A stretch of 64,000 bases of DNA, taken from positions 124,001-188,000 of the forward strand of contig CAKUTA010000003.1 of the NCBI GenBank assembly GCA_934691625.1, read 5' to 3'. This DNA is from an uncultured Bacteroidales bacterium. Lineage in GTDB: Bacteria; Bacteroidota; Bacteroidia; Bacteroidales; UBA932. This document shows, in pieces, positions 28,037 to 36,284 of this stretch. Under the pieces are notes generated by a model, which saw only the letters and a program-made list of their open reading frames with translations, searched no databases and was not told the DNA's origin. The position numbers were made by a program, and so were the translations under genes. The stretch's first letter is position 1. Every line of letters starts with the position of its first letter.

Positions 28037-30022
28037 ATGGATAAGAGACTGATATTTATGCTTCTTTCTGCCGCATTGTGCGCGTCATGTACGGCAGAAC
28101 TGAATCCTGACAGCCGGGAACAGGAAACTGCCGCTCGGAATGCTGCCAAGATTCTGAATACTAAATCTCCGGATGCCGGGAACGATGAGCTTCTTCTCAA
28201 GTTCAGCAGGCAGCCTGACGGGGCATTGCTTGACAGCATTAGCGCCATGGGGGCTGTCTCCATTGAACCTGTATTCAGCTCCGTGCCAGGAAAGGAGGAA
28301 CTGGAAAGGCGCTTCGGGCTTGACAGATGGTACACTGTAAGGCTCTCTGGAGATGCGTCTGTCGAGGCTGTTGCAGGGAAATGCTCCGCCATACGGAATG
28401 TCGAGGCGGTGGAGTATGATATGTGCTATGCCAAGGCTTCGGACTGCATTGTTCATCCGTATTTCCCGGAATTTCAGAGAGCCTCCCTTTCCGCTGTATC
28501 TTCGGACAGGATATTCAATGACCCGTCGCTTCCGGCGCAGTGGCACTATATCAATACGGGCGATGCCTCTGTGGCAAGGTCTGTGTACAAGGGGGCTGAT
28601 ATCAATGTGAAGGATGTGTGGCGCTCTTTGACGGCTGGAGATAACTCCATCATCGTGGCTGTCGTGGATGAGGGGGTGAAATATTCCCATCCGGACCTGG
28701 CTGCGAACATGTGGACCAACGCTAAGGAGGCTGAAGACGGGAAAGATGATGACGGAAACGGATATGTGGATGATATTCACGGATATAACTTCGTGTCTAA
28801 TGGTCCGTTAAGCTGGACTGATGCCGATGATTCCGGACATGGTACTCATTGCGCAGGTACCATTGCTGCTGTCAATGGTAACGGGCAGGGAGTCTGCGGT
28901 GTCGCAGGCGGCAGCGGAAAAGGTGACGGGGTGAAGATAATGTCCTGCCAGATTTTTGTGGGAAAGAGGGGCGGAACTTCGTCTGTTATTTCCAGAGCCA
29001 TAAAATATGCAGCGGATAATGGAGCGTCTGTGATTTCCTGCTCATTCGGCTATACTGCCGGCTCATTTCTTTCTGATGCGGGGTATCGGGCCGGCAATGG
29101 TGGCTCGAATGCCATGGAGGCGGATGCGATTCATTATTTCGAAGCCACGAAGAATAATGATGTGCTGGACGGCGGCATAGCCATATTCGCGGCAGGCAAT
29201 GACGCCAAACCTTATGCTGCGTATCCCGGGGCATTGAATGATATCATCAGTGTGTCTGCCTTCGGTCCGGACTTTCTGCCGGCATATTATACGAACTATG
29301 GTCCCGGCTGCAATATCACCGCTCCTGGTGGAGAAGCATATCTCGCGCCTTGGACATCGTATGCTGCTGAGGTCCTTTCCACACTGCCTTCCGAGACCAA
29401 CAAGGAGGGTGCTGACTATGGCTACATGCAGGGGACGTCGATGGCGTGTCCTCATGTCAGCGGCATTGTGGCTCTGGGACTTTCCTATGCGAAGAAAATG
29501 GGGAAGACATTTACTGTCAGTGAATTCAAGAATCTTCTCCTGGCTTCTACCAATGACTTCGAGACGAGGCTGTCTTCAGCTACCAAGGATTACGCCACGA
29601 CACCTTCTATCGGTCCTGGAAGCATGGGCGCATACCGGAAGATGATGGGGACAGGGGCTGTCGATGCCTGGAAATTCATGATGAACATCGAGGGCACGCC
29701 ATGCCTGACAGCTGAAACAGGACGTAAGCAGTGGCTTGACCTGTCAAGCTATTTCGGTTCTTCGTCTATAAACCTGGAGTATGGTGACATCGAGTATTCC
29801 GATGCTGACGGAAATGCGATAGGACTTGCTGAAAAGCCTTATATAAAATATGGAAGGCTTTATATCCACCCGACGAAGTGCGGTTCCATCAGGATGAAGG
29901 TCAATGCCATCGGCGGAGGCACGGCACTTGGTGGTGATGATGCGATCGGGGGGATGGCGTTCAGCCGTACAGTTTCAGTGATAGTAAGATCCCATAAAAG
30001 CGAAAATGGAGGATGGCTGTAA
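28037..30022 (+). CDS. S8 subtilisin-like serine protease, lipoprotein (copy 1)
   Basis: 661 residues. Signal peptide with lipobox cysteine at 18 (CASC-TAEL), a propeptide-like region (about 50-125, LLLKFSRQPDG), then a subtilase domain with the full triad: D211 (VVDEGV), H268 (GHGTHCAG) and S468 (GTSMACPH). A beta-rich C-terminal domain of about 110 residues ends in NGGWL. It should cleave proteins in or on the outer membrane. It is paired with the small lipoprotein gene that starts inside its stop (TAATG), and the pair is duplicated downstream at 30893-33312. Together with SusCD it suggests breakdown of protein followed by uptake of fragments. Confidence 0.92.
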   Translation: MDKRLIFMLLSAALCASCTAELNPDSREQETAARNAAKILNTKSPDAGNDELLLKFSRQPDGALLDSISAMGAVSIEPVFSSVPGKEELERRFGLDRWYTVRLSGDASVEAVAGKCSAIRNVEAVEYDMCYAKASDCIVHPYFPEFQRASLSAVSSDRIFNDPSLPAQWHYINTGDASVARSVYKGADINVKDVWRSLTAGDNSIIVAVVDEGVKYSHPDLAANMWTNAKEAEDGKDDDGNGYVDDIHGYNFVSNGPLSWTDADDSGHGTHCAGTIAAVNGNGQGVCGVAGGSGKGDGVKIMSCQIFVGKRGGTSSVISRAIKYAADNGASVISCSFGYTAGSFLSDAGYRAGNGGSNAMEADAIHYFEATKNNDVLDGGIAIFAAGNDAKPYAAYPGALNDIISVSAFGPDFLPAYYTNYGPGCNITAPGGEAYLAPWTSYAAEVLSTLPSETNKEGADYGYMQGTSMACPHVSGIVALGLSYAKKMGKTFTVSEFKNLLLASTNDFETRLSSATKDYATTPSIGPGSMGAYRKMMGTGAVDAWKFMMNIEGTPCLTAETGRKQWLDLSSYFGSSSINLEYGDIEYSDADGNAIGLAEKPYIKYGRLYIHPTKCGSIRMKVNAIGGGTALGGDDAIGGMAFSRTVSVIVRSHKSENGGWL

Positions 30023-30435
30023 TGAAAAAGATAACAAGGATATTGGCTGTAGCTCTTGCTGCGGCTCTTGCCATAGCATGCGGCAAGAAAGATAAATCTA
30101 TCTCCATTGACGGAGAATGGGAACTGGTGAATGTGGAGTTTGCCACCAGGAGTGCTGTGGTCGGCTCGGAAACTGTGACTGTGTATATGAGCTTTGACAG
30201 GAACGGGACATTCGCTATGTATCAGCAGCTCGGAGAGGGGCGCTTCAGGCAGTTTGCCGGGACATGGTCATTGTCAGGCGACATTGTCTCCGGACAATAT
30301 TCCGACGGCAAGAGCTGGGGCACTTCCTATAGGGTATCACGGGATGGCGATACCTTGCTCATGGTCTCGTCACCTGATGAAACCGACTCATATACGTATC
30401 GTAAATGCACCATCCCTGAGTCCGTCAAGAAATGA
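30022..30435 (+). CDS. Small lipocalin-like lipoprotein, partner of protease copy 1
   Basis: 137 residues. The start in the TAATG overlap is preferred over an in-frame ATG nine bases upstream because it gives a normal signal peptide and a 20-residue spacing to the lipobox cysteine (AIAC), identical to the paralogue at 32893. GGAGGA at 30009-30014, inside the protease codons, is well placed as ribosome-binding site. The mature part shows GEWELV, then GTFAMYQQL, FAGTWSL and YSDGKSWG, a pattern like small lipocalin-type beta barrels of Bacteroidota (lipocalin_4-like). Residues after the cysteine are basic (GKKDK), so surface export is not indicated. A protease inhibitor, folding factor or ligand binder are open possibilities. 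Confidence 0.7.
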   Translation: MKKITRILAVALAAALAIACGKKDKSISIDGEWELVNVEFATRSAVVGSETVTVYMSFDRNGTFAMYQQLGEGRFRQFAGTWSLSGDIVSGQYSDGKSWGTSYRVSRDGDTLLMVSSPDETDSYTYRKCTIPESVKK

Positions 30436-30468
30436 TGAGTGAAGCGTAATTGATTGACATGTAATTGG

Positions 30469-30519
30469 ATAAGCAAATTCAAAGTTGTCGTTCATGCAAC
30501 TTTGAATTTGCTTATTTTA
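30469..30519 (+). terminator. Rho-independent terminator after the first protease module
   Basis: Perfect 19-bp arms, 30469-30487 and 30497-30515 (ATAAGCAAATTCAAAGTTG and its complement), with a nine-base loop, followed by TTTATTAAT. It ends the transcript of the first module or strongly reduces read-through into the second. Confidence 0.8.
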
Positions 30520-30665
30520 TTAATAATCAGTAGATTGGGCTCCACGATCGCGTGCGCGGGAAGCGGTAGCGGCTGGCAGAATGGATGAAAAACTGGCGGA
30601 CCTGTTCGTTAAATGCAAAATTAGTCGTAACTTAACACGCTTTATTTTGCATTGGCATCATGATT

Positions 30666-30846
30666 ATGAAGATGCGACATGTCTGTCTTGCGGCATTGAC
30701 CAAGATTGTCAGAGCCTTTGCCTCCGGCCGTCCTGTCAGCGGAATTCTCGTGAAATTCAGGACTTTGCCTGATGATGCAGGGGAGATGCAGGGGATGTCG
30801 CCTGGGGGACCGGGAACGGTGATGGTGTCAGGATAATGTCATGCCA
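30666..30846 (+). pseudogene. Relic of a third S8 protease gene
   Basis: The stretch 30787-30846 matches the part of both neighbouring proteases around GDGVKIMSCQ: in one frame it reads GPGNGDGVRIMSCQ and then stops. Nucleotide identity with 28912-28955 is obvious (GATAATGTCnTGCCA in both). Just upstream, another frame starting at the ATG at 30666 reads a basic, hydrophobic N-terminus (MKMRHVCLAAL) and then GILVKFRTLPD, like the propeptide start of the proteases (ELLLKFSRQPD). The simplest reading is a protease gene that lost most of its middle and its frame by deletion. Confidence 0.6.
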
Positions 30847-30892
30847 ACGATAACTGAGGGAGGCTTTCACATAACTAAGAATAGATGTATAT

Positions 30893-32863
30893 ATGAAATT
30901 AAGATTTTTGATGATGGCTTCGCTGGCTGCATTGCTGTGCAGCTGCGCGAAAGAGAACATTGAACAGGAAGGAGGGCAGAGTTCTCATGCCACGAAAGTG
31001 ATCAATACTCCGGATAATGCAGATGCCGGGTCGATTCTGGTCTATGTCGCTAACGGTGTCGCTGGGACGGAGACATTGGACTCCATCGCACTGGCTGCTG
31101 GCGCATTGTCTATGGAGCCTTTGTTTGAATCATTTCCCGGTCGTGAGGCGGAAGAGCGTAGGTTTGGCCTGGACCGGTGGTATGAGCTGAAGCTGAAGAA
31201 AGGGACATCCCTGGAGGCTGCAGCTGCATCGTTGTCGGCACAGAAGCTTGTGCAGAAGGTCCAGTACAACACGCGGATGACCAATGTCATAAACCGCAGG
31301 GCACATTCATATAGGCCTTCGATGCAGACCATGGCTGTCCAGGCTGCCGGTAATGCTTTCAATGACCCTATGCTGAAGAACCAGTGGAGCTACAGGAATG
31401 AAGGGAATGGCAATCCTGTATGGAACTCGGTTGCAGGGGCGGATGTCAATGTCACTGATGCATGGAAACTTACGGGGGGTGATCCGTCAATTATCGTCGC
31501 GGTGGTGGATGAAGGCGTGGCGTATTCACATCCTGACCTGAAGGACAACATCTGGACGAATCCTTCGCCGACCAAGAATGATGTCCATGGATATAATTTC
31601 GTCACTGACAACGGGCGGGTCACATGGACGGACAAGTCAGATACCGGTCACGGCACTCATGTGGCAGGAACCATTGCCGCTGTGAACAATAATTCCACAG
31701 GAGTATGCGGTATCGCAGGCGGTACAGGAAAGAACGATGGCGTGAAGATAATGTCATGCCAGATTTTCTCCGGGGACAATGGCGGGGAGTCTTCCCAGAT
31801 AGCGAAGGCTGCGAAATATGCTGCGGACCATGGAGCTGTCATTCTGCAGTGCTCATTCGGGATAGAAGGAGGTGATGTTAAGTCTGACAATGAGTATCTT
31901 AGCGATAAGGAGGCCAGTGCCGAGGTCGATGCATACAGGTATTTCGTAAATTCGAAACGTGACAGCAGCAGTCCTATTGACGGCGGCCTGGCAATATTTG
32001 CTGCCGGCAATGAAATGGCCCCGATGGCAGGGTATCCTGGAGCGATGACGGATATGATAGCTGTGACGGCAATAGGCTGCGACAACAGACCTACGTCCTA
32101 TACCAATTATGGTCCGGGCTGCAATATCGCTGCACCTGGCGGGGATTCTTATTCTGCATGCACGACCAGAGCGAATCTGAGTAAGGCGACAGAAGAGTCC
32201 GGCATCCTTTCGACATTGCCTCAGGAACTTCAGGATGAGTATTACGATGGCTCCGGATATGGCTACATGGAGGGCACGTCCATGGCTTGTCCTCATGTGT
32301 CAGGCGTGGCGGCTCTTGGGCTCTCTTACATGAAGAAGCTGGGCAGGAGATGTACTCCAGACGAGTTCAAGGCTATGCTCCTGACTTCGGTAGATGCAGT
32401 GGACCAGTATTGTACGGGAAGCACATACTATTATGACGAATATAGTAGAGTCCATTCTGTAAGCTACAGCGGATATAAGGGCAAGATGGGGACAGGCTCT
32501 ATTGATGCCTGGAAGCTGCTTATGCAGATAGAGGGCATCCCTTGCGAGGTGATGACTGTAGGGGACGAGCAGACATTGAGCCTGGAGCCATATTTCGGAA
32601 GTGTCTATTCTGCATTGAAATATACAGGTGTGGAGATTTCCGCTGAGGATATGCAGGTGCTCGGGCTTAAGTCCGCTCCGCAGATTGTGAACGGCAAGAT
32701 GACATTGACCCCGGTGAAGAGCGGCAATGTGAAAATCACTGTCAAGGCTGTAGCAGGCGGGACGGCTGTAGGAACTGGTACGGCTATGGGAGGAATGGAG
32801 ATATCCAGGACAATATCGGTGCTTGCCAGAGGTGTCAAGGCTGCCAACGGAGGGTGGCTGTAG
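30893..32863 (+). CDS. S8 subtilisin-like serine protease, lipoprotein (copy 2)
   Basis: 656 residues, clearly a paralogue of the protease at 28037: the same order of signal peptide (lipobox cysteine at 18, LCSC-AKEN), propeptide-like region, subtilase domain and C-terminal beta domain ending NGGWL. The triad is intact: D206 (VVDEGV), H253 (GHGTHVAG) and S463 (GTSMACPH). The segment around residues 315-370 and the loop near residue 430 differ from copy 1, which may reflect different substrate choice. It lies after the terminator and relic protease, so it may have its own promoter. A small lipoprotein gene follows. Confidence 0.92.
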   Translation: MKLRFLMMASLAALLCSCAKENIEQEGGQSSHATKVINTPDNADAGSILVYVANGVAGTETLDSIALAAGALSMEPLFESFPGREAEERRFGLDRWYELKLKKGTSLEAAAASLSAQKLVQKVQYNTRMTNVINRRAHSYRPSMQTMAVQAAGNAFNDPMLKNQWSYRNEGNGNPVWNSVAGADVNVTDAWKLTGGDPSIIVAVVDEGVAYSHPDLKDNIWTNPSPTKNDVHGYNFVTDNGRVTWTDKSDTGHGTHVAGTIAAVNNNSTGVCGIAGGTGKNDGVKIMSCQIFSGDNGGESSQIAKAAKYAADHGAVILQCSFGIEGGDVKSDNEYLSDKEASAEVDAYRYFVNSKRDSSSPIDGGLAIFAAGNEMAPMAGYPGAMTDMIAVTAIGCDNRPTSYTNYGPGCNIAAPGGDSYSACTTRANLSKATEESGILSTLPQELQDEYYDGSGYGYMEGTSMACPHVSGVAALGLSYMKKLGRRCTPDEFKAMLLTSVDAVDQYCTGSTYYYDEYSRVHSVSYSGYKGKMGTGSIDAWKLLMQIEGIPCEVMTVGDEQTLSLEPYFGSVYSALKYTGVEISAEDMQVLGLKSAPQIVNGKMTLTPVKSGNVKITVKAVAGGTAVGTGTAMGGMEISRTISVLARGVKAANGGWL

Positions 32864-32892
32864 TTATTATGGTCAACAGAATATTGAATAAG

Positions 32893-33312
32893 ATGAAAAT
32901 CGGAAAAATTATAATTGCGGCAGTGGTGTCTGTGCTGTTTGCCGTCGGCTGTTCCAAGAAGGGGGACAGCCCTGCTGTGATAGGGGAGTGGCATCTTGTG
33001 GATATCGGGCCTGTTACCAGGTCTGAGGATCCTTATGGCATAACAGTCTATCTGTCTTTTTCCAAAGACGGCAGCTTCAGCCTGTACCAGCAGTTGCAGG
33101 ACGGTGGCTACAGACATTTCAGCGGTTTCTGGGAACTGCAGGACAAGACCCTTTTCGGATATTATTCTGACGGGACGCCGTGGGGCGGAGGCAGCTATGA
33201 TGTGTCATTCTCCTCGTCGTCAATGACGCTTACCGCCAGGAACGGCTCCGGGGAAGCCACGACCTACGAGAAGATGAAGATCCCGGCAGAGGTGAAGAAC
33301 AATGCTGAATAA
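32893..33312 (+). CDS. Small lipocalin-like lipoprotein, partner of protease copy 2
   Basis: 139 residues, a paralogue of the lipoprotein at 30022: GEWHLV, a TRS triplet, GSFSLYQQL, FSGFWEL and YSDGTPWG are in the same order. The start at 32893 gives the same 20-residue distance to the lipobox cysteine (AVGC) as in copy 1; in-frame ATGs at 32869 and 32854 are alternatives, the first of them 13 bases after GGAGGG. Residues after the cysteine are SKKGD, so no acidic surface-export signal. Its stop overlaps the uvrA start (TAATG). Function unknown; pairing with the protease in both copies suggests a joint role. Confidence 0.7.
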   Translation: MKIGKIIIAAVVSVLFAVGCSKKGDSPAVIGEWHLVDIGPVTRSEDPYGITVYLSFSKDGSFSLYQQLQDGGYRHFSGFWELQDKTLFGYYSDGTPWGGGSYDVSFSSSSMTLTARNGSGEATTYEKMKIPAEVKNNAE

Positions 33313-36116
33313 TGAAGAAGACCGGATATATTGAGATCAAAGGAGCCAAGGCTCATAATCTGAAGGGTGTGAGCCTTGATATGCCGCGCGGCGAGTTTGT
33401 GGTGATTACGGGACTCAGCGGCAGCGGTAAATCATCATTGGCTTTCGATACAATATATGCCGAAGGCCAGAGGCGGTATATGGACACCCTTTCGACTTAT
33501 GCCAAGCATTTCATGGGTGTTCTGGAGAAGCCTGAGGTGGATGAGATCAATGGTCTGAGTCCGATTATCGCTATCGAGCAGAAGACTACGGGAAACAACC
33601 CCCGCTCCACTGTGGGAACTATCACGGAGATATTCGATTTCCTTCGCCTTCTGTATGCCAGGGCGTCCAGGGCATATTCCCCTGTTACGGGGAAAGAGAT
33701 GGTGCGCTATACTGACGAGCAGATTGTCAGTCTGATAATGCATAACTACAGCGGGAGGAAATGCTATCTCCTGGCTCCGCTTGTACGTGGGCGCAAGGGA
33801 CATTACCGTGAACTGTTCGACCAGCTGCGGAAACGCGGCTTCACGGAGGTCCGCATTGACGGTGAGATTTATGATCTCTCCACGGTCACGGCCCTGGACC
33901 GCTACAAGGCTCATTTCATTGAGCTTGTGGTGGATAAGCTGAAGCCTGTACCGGGTGATGACAAGCGTGTCAAGGATTCTGTCTCGATGGCTCTTGGCCG
34001 CGGGAAAGGTTCCGTGGCAGTGCTGGATATGGAGACTGGGGTGCTGCAGCATTATTCCAAGCATCTCGTGGACCCTGATTCCGGAATATCGCTTCAGGAG
34101 CCTGCACCGCATTCTTTCTCCTTCAATTCCCCGGAGGGATACTGCCCTCATTGCAAGGGGCTTGGGCAGATTGTCAATGTGGATATTGATTCCATTATCC
34201 CGGATCGCTCCGTGTCCATCGCTGACGGCGGAATCGTGCCCCTGGGAAGGATACGTGAAACCAGGAAATTCGATATAATACGTTCTATCGCACGCAGATA
34301 CGACTTCTCTCTATACGATCCTATCAGCGATATACCTGAAGATGCGGTGTCGCTTATCGTCTATGGCTCTGACGAGTTGTTCCGTGTGGGCGACGGCACT
34401 CTTTCCGAGATGGTCTCGTTCCCGGGTATTGTCGAAGATATAGACGACAAGATAGAATGTCCGGTGTGTCATGGAACCAGGCTTAATGAGCAGACGCGTT
34501 GCTTCCGTATAGACGGAAAGACCATATCCGATGTGGCGGCCATGGAGATGTCGGCATTGGCTGAGTGGTTCCGGGAGCTTCCTTCGAAGCTTACGGACAG
34601 GGAGAATGTCATTGCACGCGACATTCTCAAGGAACTGAACGAGCGCACAGGCTTCATGCTGGACGTCGGGCTGGACTATCTGTCCCTTGACAGGGCAACG
34701 GCTTCATTGTCAGGAGGCGAAAGTCAGCGAATCAGGCTTGCTACGCAGATCGGCTCGAAGCTGGTGAACGTGCTTTATATCCTGGATGAGCCTAGTATAG
34801 GGCTGCATCAGCGTGACAACAGGAAGCTGATCAACTCTCTGAAGGAACTGCGTGACGAGGGAAATTCTGTCATGGTGGTGGAGCATGATGCCGAGACGAT
34901 GTACAATGCGGACTGGCTTGTGGATGTCGGCCCCGGGGCTGGGGAGAACGGAGGACGTATCTGTCTCAATGCCCCTGTGCCGATGCTGCTCCGCGGGGAG
35001 AAGCCTGATGCCGAGACATTGAAGCATGTCATTGTCAAGCCGTCATTGACGCTCGACTATCTGAAGGGAATACGGAGGATTGATATCCCGGCGGTGCGCA
35101 GAAGCGGCAACGGTAAGACTCTGGGGCTTCGTGGAGCTACAGGCAATAACTTGAAGAACGTTGATGTAGATTTTCCTCTGGGTGTGTTTATCGGCATCAG
35201 CGGCGTGAGCGGAAGCGGCAAGTCTTCGCTGATTAACGAGACATTGATGCCGATTCTGAAGAACAAGTTCTACAATGCGAAGATGCATCCGCTGCCGTAC
35301 AGGGAGATTACAGGGGTGGAGAACATCGACAAGCTCATAGAGATAGACCAGAGCGCCATAGGACGGACTCCGCGCAGTAACCCGGCTACGTTTACAGGGG
35401 TGTTCAATGATATCCGTAACTTGTTTGCGGAAACTCCGGATGCGAAGGTGCGCGGTTTCGGGCCAGGGCGTTTTTCGTTCAATGTCGCAGGAGGGCGTTG
35501 TGAGGCGTGCAAGGGAGCGGGCATCAAGATTATCGAGATGAATTTCCTTCCGTCTGTCAATGTCGTATGTGACGAGTGCCGCGGACGCCGCTATAAGGAT
35601 GACACATTGGCTGTAAAGTATAAGGGGAAGAGTATCAATGATGTACTGGAAATGCCGATAAGCGAGGCGTATGAATTCTTCAAGGGGATACCGAAGATTG
35701 CGCAGAAGCTGAAGGCGCTTGTAGATGTCGGGCTGGGCTATATCCATCTTGGGCAGTCGGCAGTTACATTGTCCGGAGGAGAAAGCCAGCGCATGAAGCT
35801 TGCTTCGGAATTGTACCGGAAAGACACAGGGAACACCCTTTATATACTTGACGAGCCTACGACAGGCCTGCATTTTGAAGATATAAAGGTGCTGCTGGGC
35901 GTGCTGCAGAAGCTTGTTGACAGCGGCAACACGGTCATTGTCATTGAACATAACCTGGATGTGCTGAAGTGCGCCGACTATATGTTCGACATGGGGCCTG
36001 ACGGCGGACGCCGGGGAGGCTATGTGGTGGCACAGGGCACGCCTGAGGAGCTGGCGGAGAATCCGGCATCTGTTACAGGGCCGTATCTTCGAGAGGCGCT
36101 TTCAGGGCAGATTTGA
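33312..36116 (+). CDS. uvrA: Excinuclease ABC subunit A
   Basis: 934 residues with two ABC ATPase halves: Walker A motifs GLSGSGKSS (K40) and GVSGSGKSS (K637), two LSGGESQR signatures, and zinc-finger cysteine pairs (CPHCKG...CPVCHG and CEACKG...CDECRG). It scans DNA for lesions with UvrB in nucleotide excision repair. The start lies in a TAATG overlap with the small lipoprotein gene, so its translation may be coupled to the protease module, an unexpected linkage for a repair gene. Family assignment is secure; Bacteroidota often carry more than one UvrA, so it may not be the only copy. Confidence 0.96.
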   Translation: MKKTGYIEIKGAKAHNLKGVSLDMPRGEFVVITGLSGSGKSSLAFDTIYAEGQRRYMDTLSTYAKHFMGVLEKPEVDEINGLSPIIAIEQKTTGNNPRSTVGTITEIFDFLRLLYARASRAYSPVTGKEMVRYTDEQIVSLIMHNYSGRKCYLLAPLVRGRKGHYRELFDQLRKRGFTEVRIDGEIYDLSTVTALDRYKAHFIELVVDKLKPVPGDDKRVKDSVSMALGRGKGSVAVLDMETGVLQHYSKHLVDPDSGISLQEPAPHSFSFNSPEGYCPHCKGLGQIVNVDIDSIIPDRSVSIADGGIVPLGRIRETRKFDIIRSIARRYDFSLYDPISDIPEDAVSLIVYGSDELFRVGDGTLSEMVSFPGIVEDIDDKIECPVCHGTRLNEQTRCFRIDGKTISDVAAMEMSALAEWFRELPSKLTDRENVIARDILKELNERTGFMLDVGLDYLSLDRATASLSGGESQRIRLATQIGSKLVNVLYILDEPSIGLHQRDNRKLINSLKELRDEGNSVMVVEHDAETMYNADWLVDVGPGAGENGGRICLNAPVPMLLRGEKPDAETLKHVIVKPSLTLDYLKGIRRIDIPAVRRSGNGKTLGLRGATGNNLKNVDVDFPLGVFIGISGVSGSGKSSLINETLMPILKNKFYNAKMHPLPYREITGVENIDKLIEIDQSAIGRTPRSNPATFTGVFNDIRNLFAETPDAKVRGFGPGRFSFNVAGGRCEACKGAGIKIIEMNFLPSVNVVCDECRGRRYKDDTLAVKYKGKSINDVLEMPISEAYEFFKGIPKIAQKLKALVDVGLGYIHLGQSAVTLSGGESQRMKLASELYRKDTGNTLYILDEPTTGLHFEDIKVLLGVLQKLVDSGNTVIVIEHNLDVLKCADYMFDMGPDGGRRGGYVVAQGTPEELAENPASVTGPYLREALSGQI

Positions 36117-36284
36117 CGGCGCGGCTTTTCAGTGGTGCGGTCTTTTGGGGGGCGGCTTTGGGGTGTGGCGCGGAGGCTTATATGCTTGATTATTAACGAT
36201 ATAATATATTTCAAAATCAGAGGTTTGGCGATTTTGAAAACATTAATTAGTTTTTAACTGATTAGTTAAGCATTTTTTTTAGAT

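Larger units (their letters stand above)
30436..30892. other. Intergenic region between the two protease modules
   Basis: It holds a strong terminator (30469-30519) and, after it, the remnant of a further S8 protease gene (30666-30846). No convincing promoter was found before the second protease; TTATTTTGC near 30643 is the nearest match to a -7 box. A 63-codon open frame at 30581 looks like chance. Confidence 0.65.

Noticed and set aside
30581..30772. 63-codon plus-strand frame before the second protease
   Set aside because: No ribosome-binding site or recognisable domain, and it overlaps the protease relic in a different frame.
28037..33312. Lantibiotic or bacteriocin processing locus with S8 leader protease
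   Set aside because: No precursor peptide, modification enzyme or ABC exporter is present; the SusCD context and lipoprotein signals fit nutrient capture better.
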